The notes under the pieces are model-generated. The model was not told where the DNA came from. It worked only from the letters and a program-made list of their open reading frames with translations, and made no database searches. From Maratus speciosus (taxonomy: Eukaryota > Arthropoda > Arachnida > Araneae > Salticidae), in assembly GCA_963932465.1 (NCBI GenBank), contig OZ010786.1, positions 274,692,411-274,756,410 of the forward strand: 64,000 nt of DNA, written 5' to 3'. How positions within the stretch are numbered: position 1 is the first letter of the stretch; each line of letters opens with the position of its first letter. Positions 55,223-64,000 of this stretch are shown here, in pieces. The translations under genes and the position numbers were made by a program.

Positions 55223-56911
55223 TCTCTCTATTCTAAAAAAAAGTAACTACCGCTGTCACCGCCGCCGCCTGTTTTGAATTTTTTGTGACCGGAGATCTTT
55301 CTTCGTTAATATTAAGAAAAATAATGCATACAAAAATATGAAAATCGGTAGTGTTATACAGAAATGTTTGATAAACACGCTGATGCAGACAGTTTTCAAA
55401 TCGAAGAATTATTTTAAGAGATATTTAATGCTAAAGTTGGACAAAATCGTTCCACTAAAAAAGTTTTATAGTAGCAAAAACTATACATCGGAATTTAATA
55501 ATTTTTAGTTCATTTTATACGTTATAATTTCCCGGTGTGCAGAATTGATTTATTTTTTTTAATTTGACTCATTTTTCGAGGTTTTATATCTATTTTAAAT
55601 TCAAATTTTCAGCATTTCGAGAGATATTTTTTACAGATTTTAGAAAGTAATATTAATTTAAACTGTTGCCAACTGTATAAACAGCGGAAACAATAATGTT
55701 TGCTTAAAAAAAAAAAAAAAAAAGAAAAAAAAAGAAAAAAAAATTATACGTGTAATAAATTAAAAAGTTATTTACACGTGACTATTATAAACAGAAAAAA
55801 ACATTTGGAATTAGAATTAAATAATTATGTACAAAAAGTAGGAACTTCTTAAAAATTACGTCATAAAAACTATAGTTACATGGGAATTTTAAGAGAGAAA
55901 GGAATTTGTAAAATAATAAATTTATTAACATGCGTTAGAAGCCTTAAATAGGAGAAATTACGTCATATTTACGTCACATTACAGTTATTATATAAAATAA
56001 ACACAAAATAATATTGCAAAACGGTTTAAATTTACAAATTGCGCTAGACATTTATTTGTGGCACATATGTCATATTCGCCCCATATTGGCGCGATTTTTT
56101 TCTGTCGCCAATATCATTTAGGCAACAGGTACTTAACTTGCGCCAAAGTGTCGTTATTTTGCTTGATGTGGTAACCCGGATTATGTTGTTTATGCTGTTG
56201 ATGTTTTCGCCAAATTGGCAACCGAAAAAAATCGCGCCAATATGGGGCGAATATGACATCTGTACCTTATTTGTTTTGAGAGGATACATTTCAACTATTT
56301 TTCTTAGGAAAGCGCAAATAATATTTTATTTCTAACACAAGTATTTTCACGTGAATATTAAAAAGAGAAAGAATAGTTTGGTCGAAATTACGTCAGATTA
56401 AAAACGATTAATTTAAAATGTCTCATTTAAAAGAACTTTCTTTTCGCTTTGTTAAAAAATACCGGGAGACAAAGATTCTGTTTACTTAATTCCTTTTATA
56501 TTAGCTTATTTTGAAATGTTGTTACACGTGTCTACGTCATCAAGTTATTTTTATTTCGACGTTTTATTTGTATTTTTATTAATGTTGTACTAATTTATTT
56601 GTTCTTTCGTTATTTAAAATAAAAATTATGTCAATTTGTATAATTTGGCGAGTGGTTTGGCGATTTATATAATTTGGCGAAATTAGTCGACGGGATAATC
56701 AAGTAATACCGCAACGGATTTGGCGTTAAAATTTCCCCAATCAAAGAGAAATGAATAGAAATTCGTTTATAGGGAGATCGCCACTGTTTGTTAAATTATA
56801 ATTCAATCTTTCGAAATCTTTTTAAAGCCGATCACATTAGCGTGCATTTAGAGTCTGCGGTGTCTGGACGGGGGTTGGCGAGCGTAGTTCGTAGGGGGCC
56901 GAGCCCCCTAG
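55223..56911 (+). mobile_element. Non-autonomous Helitron, copy 2 (1.69 kb)
   Basis: Same ends as copy 1 (TCTCTCTATTCTAAAAAAAA; GGGGGCCGAGCCCCCTAG before T), 130 bp downstream of it in the same orientation. It has fewer GCC units, an A-rich run at 55705-55742 and an inserted MITE (56060-56266), which account for most of the length difference. Confidence 0.88.
56060..56266. mobile_element. GGCACA-type MITE, copy 3 (207 bp), inside Helitron
   Basis: The ends GGCACATATGTCATATTCGC and the reverse complement of GGTACAGATGTCATATTCGC are flanked by a perfect 8-bp duplication TTATTTGT (56052-56059 and 56267-56274). Long inner matches (CCCCATATTGGCGCGATTTT) make the TIR about 40 bp. Confidence 0.92.
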
Positions 56912-57001
56912 TTTCACAAAATAATACATCTATTTACAAAAGCCTTTTTTGCATTTGAGGTATGTAACTTGCATTTCACCTTCCTCAAGGACGTAATTAT
57001 A

Positions 57002-57880
57002 TCACATCATGAAATTATCAAACCGTGAATCAAATATTTCGATTTCCATCCAACCATTTTCACTTATTGCATATGTTATTCCAGGTATCACACTAGTGTT
57101 TTTCCATCTTGATTGCAATATTTTACCTGAGAACTCTATTAGAGGTGGATTTGCGTTTCTGTTCGCTGAAACACAAACCATAACGGTCATACATTCTTTC
57201 CCGCCGCGTACTGTTGTTCTTGAGACTCGTTCTTCTTTTTCTCCAACTATATTTATTCTCGATAGATCAGTAAATAGTACAGTTTCATCCAGGTTAGAAA
57301 TACGACCAGGTTTATTAGTCAAATCAGGTTGGTCTAATAAATCATAAAACTCATAAATTAAAAATGGATATACTGTTGCTAATAGCCAAGTGTTTTTTCG
57401 AGTATATAGCCTTCTTCTTTAATGATAGATGATGGCGATCCATAAATAACATAATCCAATACTCTCCTAGTGGCTTATGTTTAAATCTACAATATTTTCT
57501 GAGATAAGATCCAGTCTCACAGGAATCATTTATGGGACGGGGCTTGCATTTGGTAGGCTAACCAACCTGGTCTGATCCTAGAATCATTTATGTATATTTA
57601 TCTGTAGAAATCTATAAACTTCTTGTATATCCTTGCGACTTAAGCCGAAACCCATTCGGCCATCAATCTTATGCATGCTGCTAATATTTTTTCTTCATCT
57701 GGAGATAAGTTAACAGTATTTTCAGGTTTATGATTTGAAATGTTCTTTTCCTTGTTCTTTAGTAGAGTTGTAAAGTGGAGAATGAAACTCCAACATGATA
57801 TGCAGCTACCCGAATACTTGCATTATTTCCTTCGTGACTATTCTGGCTTCCTCTAACTTTCTGTAACGTTCCACACACAT
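57002..57880 (-). pseudogene. pogo-type transposase relic
   Basis: From 57880 down: a decayed helix-turn-helix start (NASIRVAAYHVGVSFSTLQ) near 57830; then, with frame changes, LSPDEEKILAACIRLMAEW near 57690; a MGFGLSRKDIQEVY segment near 57640; then NLDETVLFTDLSRINIVGEK at about 57295, which holds the first catalytic Asp of the DDE domain. MTVMVCVSANRNANPPLIEF and SENGWMEIEIFD follow at 57190-57040. The order HTH-psq, linker, DDE_1 with 'W-M' matches pogo-type transposases. The second half of the DDE domain is absent downstream (the Helitron lies there). No TIR was found. Confidence 0.75.
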
Positions 57881-58168
57881 TTTTTATTTACATGTGTCCT
57901 TGGTATTCTGTTATTATATATTTGCCTAAAAATCAAATTGAGCATAAATTTAGAACTTGTTTCAAAAGTATTGATGTGAAAATCATTGACAGGTTTAGCT
58001 AAGTGTTTATTTGAATATGTGCTTATTTTTTTAATATGATTTCAATATGTAAAGAGAAATAAACTGTAACAGATGTTCATTATCTAAATATACAAGTTAA
58101 ATTTTTAAACTCATCTCTTTAAAAAATGGATAAACAAAGGTTAGGTATTTCAAATGTACCATACACTA
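57881..58168. other. No feature recognised
   Basis: AT-rich spacer between the pogo relic and the giant foldback. Confidence 0.4.
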
Positions 58169-58170
58169 TA

Positions 58171-59533
58171 TGGCCGAAGGTGACCGGCCACTTATGACGT
58201 TTTCTTAAATATCTAGAAAAATACATGAGTAATTATTCTGAAATTCCAGGTGTGTAACAGAATAATACAGGTCATATATTTCCGTGAAGATTTTTTTCCC
58301 GAAACCTCATAGGGGACCGTCAACAAATTGAAAAAGAACGAATATATTTTGGACAACTCTGTAAAAACTAATGTAGCAAAACCGTTCAAACTCGAGATTA
58401 TTAATATGTGGCTTATTGTAATATACTGTGATCATTTTTATGAGGATAGCATGTATACTCGTAGAGAAATTAAGGTTTTTATAAAAACAGTCCCAAATTT
58501 TACCAAGTCTTTTTGCTTATAATTTGTAGAGTTCTTAATATAAAAGAAAAAGTTCTTTTCAGAAAATATGACAAATAATATCGTACACAATACCCTGCAA
58601 TCAGAATGAAAAAATAATAATAATTGTATGAAAAGTGAGCAATTTTACTAAATAATGATTCACTATGCGTATGCCCGAATAGAGAGCAACTTTTGTGAAA
58701 ATCTCAAAAATATAGTTTGAAAAGTCTGAAAATTATCGTTTATAGAATAAGCTCAAAATCCGTTATTCCAAAAAGGAAGCAAAAAGATGAGGGGCTGTAT
58801 CAAAATACAGTAGTACATGCAATATTGTGTATGGTATACTGGCACTAAGCAATGGATATATGGATACAACCCGTCATCTTTTTGCTTCATTTTGGAAACA
58901 ACGGATTTTGAGCTTATTCTATCAACGATAATTTTCAGAATTTTCAAGCTAAGTTTTTGAGATTTTCACAAAAGTTGCTCTATACATTTAGCTAACGCAT
59001 TATGCACATTATATTTTGTTTACATTCAGGCGTGCGTAGTGAATCATTATTTAGTAAAACTGCTCATTTTTCATACAATTTTTATTATTTTTTCATTCTG
59101 ATTGCAGGGTATTGTATACAATGTTATTTATCATATTTCCTGAAAAGAACTTTTTTTTACATTAAGAACTCTACAAATTATAAGCAAAAAAGTGGCAAAT
59201 TTGGGCTATTTTTATAAAAACTTTTAATTTCTCTACGAATATACATGCTATTCTCATAAAAATGAACATGATTTATTACAATAAGGCACTTAATCATAAT
59301 CTACAGTTTGAACGCTTTTGCTGCATTAGTTTTTACAGGGTTGTCCAAAAGATATTCATTCTTTTTTCATTTGTTGACGGTTCCCTATGGAGTTTCGGGA
59401 AAATATCTTCATGGAAATACATGACCTGTACTATTCTGTTTACACATCTGGAGTTTCAGGATAATTCCTCATGTATTTTTCTAGATATTTAAGAAAACGT
59501 CAAAAATCGCAAGTGGCCGGTCACCTTTGGCCA
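58171..59533. mobile_element. Giant foldback element (1.36 kb), arms about 640 bp
   Basis: From TGGCCGAAGGTGACCGGCCA at 58171 and the matching GGCCGGTCACCTTTGGCCA ending 59533, the two halves are reverse complements almost to the centre near 58835. Matching phrases occur all along the arms (TATTCTGAAATTCCAG, AGAACTCTACAAATTATAAG, ATAAGCTCAAAATCCGTTRT). The flanks are TA at 58169-58170 and 59534-59535. Mirror-image open frames on both strands are meaningless as genes. Confidence 0.88.
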
Positions 59534-60197
59534 TATAGGGGAGAGTAGCCATATTTGGTCCGCCGCTTTAATTGGACTTTGCCATTCTGCCGTTAATTAC
59601 AGGAAGAGACGCCATCTACCGCTGAAATCCTACTCATCAGAATGACGTCATTTATGATTAGAAGAAGTACCCGCCTACCACGTGCTGTTTTCAGATAATT
59701 TAAAAAAAACCTATAGTTAGCTGTTTTGATCTAATTTTTTCCTTCTAAATGTAAGTGAATACTTTAAAACTAAGGTAAGTTGTTATGTTTTCATATATAT
59801 ATCTTAATTCATCTGTTTATTGCGCATATTTTTCACGCAGATTTGTTTGATTTCGTTTTTGTTCTTAGTCTTGAGATTATCTGTTTTAAAAAATGGTGCA
59901 GTTGCTTAAATTGGACCAAATATACGATCATGAATTTGAAAAGTAAGTAATAAATTTCGTGGGCGGCAAGCTTTGTACATTTTGTTATTTTTTTTTTTTT
60001 ATTTTATTATTACTACCTTCATGCAAGTGCTTTTTTTTTCTTTATCTGGATCAATTTTTTATACAGTTTAGACCTACATAAACATAAAAATATTTTTACA
60101 TGCTTATGCAATAAATTTTGTTTCCAATTTCTTTTAGCTTGTATGCATTTATATTCATTTTCTTTGAATTCTTTATTCCTACGGCGTATTTGGTTTA

Positions 60198-60406
60198 CAG
60201 AGTTGAATTGAAACATTTTCCTCCTGGAGGACATTTGCGATTCCGTGAAAGGAGGGGGGAGGGGGCAGACTTTTTAGAGTTCTAGAGAGTGGAATTACAC
60301 TTTTTTGCGAAAACAAAACGCATAACATCTCAAACCTTCTGGTGGGAGTGGTTATTTTAAGGCTCCGGGGGGGGGGGGGGGGAGGTGGCATCTGAATTCA
60401 ACACTG
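60198..60406. mobile_element. hAT MITE related to the one in the BEL LTR
   Basis: CAGAGTTGAATTGAAACATT at the left and CTGAATTCAACACTG at the right match the CAGTGTTGAATTC family at 28905-29089, including the CCTCCTGGAGGACAT region. A G-run (60365-60382) sits in the right half. I could not find a clear 8-bp duplication, so the left boundary is approximate. Confidence 0.6.
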
Positions 60407-60500
60407 TTTGAACATATAATGTTTGCGTTTGATTAATCGTAGCGTATTTTTTTTAATAGAGCATATTTTTTAAGCATTTTTTTAATATAATGCTGAAAAT

Positions 60501-60833
60501 ATGGAAAACGACACAGACAAACAGTCTGGAAGAAAAACACCCGTAACAGCAAAAGCTGTTGAAGGTATAGGAAACGAAACGGAGAGCGTAAGTTGTGAAG
60601 AAATTGTTCTGCAAAAAGGCTGCAGCTACAAATCCCCCCTCCCCCCAAAAAAGCCAAAAAAGTCATTAGAAATGCTATCTCCCTCGCTAAATTCAGTTAA
60701 ATCAAAGTACAGAGGGAGCCAAAAAACAATTGTGTTAACATCTTCGCGGTATAAAGTAAACCTTGAAATGGAAAAAAAAAAGACGACAAAAAAGAATTTA
60801 TTTTGTCTCATTAATCGCAAACTTTGCTTTTAA
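60501..60833 (+). pseudogene. pogo-type transposase C-terminal tail
   Basis: A 110-codon frame whose later part reads KYRGSQKTIVLTSSRYKVNL followed by a Glu/Lys-rich run. The pattern 'R-x-R-G-x-x-K-T-x-I-L-T-S-T-P-x-K-x-x-L-E' ends many arthropod pogo-type transposases. The start (MENDTDKQSG) is probably inside a longer ancestral frame or an exon. DDE and HTH parts are missing from this copy. Confidence 0.5.
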
Positions 60834-61124
60834 TAAAATTAGTTATATTCCCTAGTCATTAAAACAACCTGATATTGTTCGGTCCAATTTAGGAGACTGG
60901 GGGTCCAACTTAGGCGACCAGTTGCTAAATTTGGACCACTTTTGACAATTTTTTCAAATTAAAATATAATTTAAGATTTTCAAAAAGAAATTGTTCTAAA
61001 TATTTATTTAGTTAGTAGATTAATAGATTGATTCCATGTAGCGATGTTTTGCAGATATTCCAAAAAATAAGTGAGTTACATCTGAAAATAGGTGAAGCGG
61101 TCCAAATTCGGCTACTCTCCCCTA

Positions 61125-63090
61125 TAGTATTTATGTTATAAGCTGCTGAAAAAATCAAAACAATGTGTTTCACGCTTAAAGTGTTGCCATATGAATCTGA
61201 AGAAACGTTTTCATGCAGATGCTTCCATCTAAAACTCACAAATATTAAAAATTTTTGCACTATTTATGAGTTTAAAAGTAATAGTTAAGCTAAACTTATA
61301 TGTTAACCTGTATACATGTATACCTGTATGTGTATAACATATATATAGGGTGATGGTATAGGGGTAGATAATTTATATACTCCTACAGTACCCATATGCA
61401 TACATACATATTCTACGTATATTTCTCTTTCTATAAAACCCTTCTAGACTACCATATAGCTAAATTTCATATTACAGTCACCTTATGAAAAAAAAAGCAA
61501 GATTTTGCAATCTATTTTTTTTTCTCAAGTTTTATATGTCTAGTTAAAATATTTCTTCTCATCCTGTTTTGTACTAAAAAAGTTGTTTGCGTTACTGAAT
61601 AATCATGAATGTGTCTATCATCTAGTATTTTTTTTTAATTTGATTCTATCATTATTATTAATGAAAGTTTAATTGACCAATAATCACCAACGTTGCGGGT
61701 GGCCAAAAATCACATGAGTTTGCCATAAGGGTATTAACCAATATTTTTAATTTTAAAGGGCAACATAATCTTTAAACATGCAAAAAAAATCGACTTTATA
61801 TTTTTAACTTAATCCTTATTAACTTGCGAGATTTCATTTTCTTTAGCCTTTAAACGGGAGCTGTGGTAGCAGTAGTTATGCTTCAGCATGAATTTTTTAA
61901 AGAGCAGGAGTTTTCAAAGGATTAATCATAATTCACATTATTATTCAAGTTAACCTGTTTAAGTAAAATTTCATTCTTGCTGAGTGTGGCGTCCGAAGGT
62001 GCTGTTACATAGTTTTTTCAGCCGGCGCGGCCAGCGAATTAACCCTTTCAGGGGCAGAAAAATTCTCTTCGTAAAATAGTGAAATAATTGGCTGACATCA
62101 GAATTTACAAACGATTTTTTTAGAAAATAAAAACCTGCTGTTCTACGCTTTTATTATAAAAGCAAAATTTTATTAAAATATTATTGGTGCCATTTATCAG
62201 TTTTGGAGTTAAAATAAGGTGGTCACGCCATGTGACCACCGTCTTTGAAACGGTTTTAATGACTGTCGCACCCTTTCTAGATTCCAAGTGTCGTATTTAT
62301 TCTGTTGCTGGAACAATGATTCTCATGATCTTCCATGTCGTCAACAGGTGTCTTGCGAACACATGATTTTATGTATCCAACAAAAGAATAAATATAGCGG
62401 ATTTAGATCCGATGAGCGTCATAAAATATCATGTCATATCTATCATGGACCTTAGGAAGTGTCTGACCGTGTTGACAAAGTGGGTGTCTAGCATGCTTCA
62501 ACCGCATGTGCGATTGTGGTGATTAATCACTGTGTAATGAACGAAATAGCCTTCAATAAACCGGGAGGCTCCTATTCCAGATAGACACGGCATGCTGAAC
62601 CGTCAGACGTTTTCACAACAGCTAAAGACCACCAGACCAAGAATTTCCACGTGTTCATGACAAATACTCTTTGAGATAGCAAATGAGCCTCTAATATACT
62701 GCATTCACATTATGAAAGTTAAGTCATTTAGCTTAACTTTTTTTTTGAACCGGACAACATGGAATCAGGCTTCACCTTTTCACATTAGAAAATATTTTAA
62801 GAGATTTAACTTATGTTAAATTTGTAACTATAACTTTTGACCATACATAGTTTATTATTTTTTTTTTATTCTTTACGATATGCTAAATAAATAAACGATT
62901 CAAAAAATTATTCGAAAAAACTGATTAATTATTTGTAGAACTCAGTTCGAAATTTAAGAACAGTTATAAATAAGAAACTCAGAAGAAAGTGTTCCACTCA
63001 ACTCATAGTTAAGAGAAAATCGAAAAATAAGTGAGTTTCAGAAAGTTGCACAAGTCGAAAATCTTGATTTTGGGTCCTCCGCTTCAAAAA
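61125..63090. other. No gene recognised
   Basis: AT-rich DNA. A perfect short hairpin GGTGGTCAC-GCCAT-GTGACCACC is at 62218-62240. The phrase TTAACCCTTTCAGGGGCAGAAAAATTCT near 62040 resembles one at 14540, hinting at another dispersed repeat. No frame with a domain. Confidence 0.4.
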
Positions 63091-63099
63091 ATTTCAAGT

Positions 63100-63300
63100 T
63101 AAGTGATTTATTTATCATAATCTGAACGCGATATAAGCAGTCTTCTGTCATCATTGGCAAAGATCGAATGATATAGGATACGATGCATTGGAAATTATTC
63201 ATGGTAGAATCGTTATGCTTCGGATTCGTTTCATTTATTTGGCCGCACATTAGATGAACGTCTGCCAATTTTTCGACCGTGAAATTCGCCATAGCCATAC
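63100..63300 (-). pseudogene. DUF4817-like N-terminal transposase relic
   Basis: Near 63292-63230 the minus strand reads MANFTVEKLADVHLMCGQIN. After a frame change, YHSIFANDDRRL appears near 63160. The pattern 'M-A-x-F-T-x-x-E-x-A-D-x-H-x-x-Y-G' then 'P-x-H-x-x-F-x-x-x-x-R-R-L' is the DUF4817 helix-turn-helix start of a group of mariner-like elements. The catalytic part is not in the window. Confidence 0.45.
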
Positions 63301-64000
63301 AGAGTCATGTTATTCACGGTAATAATTTAAAACACCGACGATGCGATTTCACACTGTTATTCAAGGACGAAAAAAACAGAGATTTTTTTTCTAAATATTA
63401 ATAGAAATATGCTTAATTAGATTAAAAGTTAATTAATAGAAATTCGAAATTTATTTCTAACGCTAATAAAAATTACTCAGACAGAAAAAAAAAAGACGCA
63501 AAAAAAATAATAATAAAATAATAACTCATAAGCTGCATGGAAATTTTATGCATTTTAAAAATTCTTTGGTTTTAAAAATTGAAATTATTTTCATAATTGA
63601 AATATTTTCAAAAATAAATTCCTATTAAACTAAAACTTTAATCTTTTCTAACTTAAAGGCTTCGTTTGCCTTTAATTTTCCCCCTTTTTTGCGTACACAG
63701 AATCTTGATGAATCTCATTAGGCGTTACTTCCATAAGATGAATATGAAGTGGAATAAATGTATAATTTGGGCAGCATCCAAATGCGGCATCTTTGCCAAG
63801 AAAAAAAAATTCACCTGTCGTATTTCATTAAACAGCTCTGGAAAAGCAACCGAGTAATTTGGATACGTTTAGTTACATACATTTTATTTTAACTTAGATG
63901 GTCTGTGAGATTTTAATTAAGATTTTGAAATCTGAAATAAATCTAGAGCGAGATAATTTATTATATATTATCAGATCTTCAAAAATACATATCTTCAGAT
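63301..64000. other. No feature recognised
   Basis: AT-rich sequence with A-runs near 63485-63520. A 63-codon frame at 63666-63857 has no domain. Confidence 0.4.

Larger units (their letters stand above)
59538..61122 (+). mobile_element. pogo-type element (1.59 kb), GGGGAGAGTAGCC ends
   Basis: The ends GGGGAGAGTAGCCATATTTG and the reverse complement of GGGGAGAGTAGCCGAATTTG are flanked by TA at 59536-59537 and 61123-61124. GGTCC/GGACC motifs (TTTGGTCC, TTGGACC, GGTCCAATTTAGG) cluster near both ends. It encodes only a transposase tail (60680-60835). It abuts the giant foldback with TATA between them. Confidence 0.82.

Noticed and set aside
58328..59492. Several 64-76-codon frames on both strands
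   Set aside because: Mirror-image readings of the giant foldback, not separate genes.
1..64000. Intact host protein-coding gene
   Set aside because: No frame showed conserved non-transposon domains, and I could not support any exon-intron structure. A gene with short exons could still be missed without transcripts or homology search.

Overview
The window looks like a piece of a large, AT-rich animal genome, most likely an arthropod and perhaps a spider or other chelicerate. The guess rests on the repeat content (BEL/Pao, mariner, pogo/Tigger, several hAT families, Helitrons with a CTAG-hairpin 3' end) and on the style of the BEL gag/pol. No base-composition or database test was possible. I see no intact host gene, no rRNA and no CRISPR array. 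Nearly every supported feature is a mobile element, usually broken and often nested. Coding-looking stretches are fragments of transposases or retroelement polyproteins with stops and frameshifts.

Layout. 1-5 kb: a small palindrome split at its centre by a foldback MITE, a Tigger-like element and a 2.9-kb hAT element that itself holds a Tigger MITE. 5-13.8 kb: a hairpin repeat, microsatellites, a hAT element with GGGCC-rich ends, and two copies of a CAGGGCTTAATTT hAT family (third copy at 36.5-37.4 kb). 13.9-18.4 kb: a 1.85-kb TIR element with an odd transposase-like fragment, two foldbacks, and a Tigger element. 18.8-29.4 kb: one minus-strand BEL/Pao retrotransposon carrying at least four later insertions, including a 638-bp-period tandem duplication. 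29.4-30.6 kb: a minus-strand Helitron that cuts off the BEL 5' LTR. 30.7-35.1 kb: a long-inverted-repeat element enclosing a decayed gene of a poorly described transposon-associated family. This is the best candidate for a little-known system.

36-45 kb: a hAT copy, a Tc1/mariner relic, a mariner with its catalytic core deleted, a 1-kb element with 207-bp terminal inverted repeats, and a 147-bp satellite array. 45-53 kb: several short non-autonomous families built around CGCCAA/TTGGCG and GGTACT motifs. 53-57 kb: a MITE, then two Helitrons one after the other. 57-61 kb: a pogo transposase relic, a 1.36-kb giant foldback, and a 1.6-kb pogo-type element directly abutting it. 61-64 kb: mostly featureless, with one mariner-type N-terminal relic.

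Nesting gives relative ages. The BEL element predates the hAT MITEs in its gag and LTR. The copies of the parent repeat at 50-52 kb predate the GGCACA MITE. Many target-site duplications are still perfect (8 bp: ACCACGAA, ACGGTAAC, ACCATTAT, ACGAGGGC, TTATTTGT, GAAACTTT, TGTAATAT), so several insertions look fairly recent.
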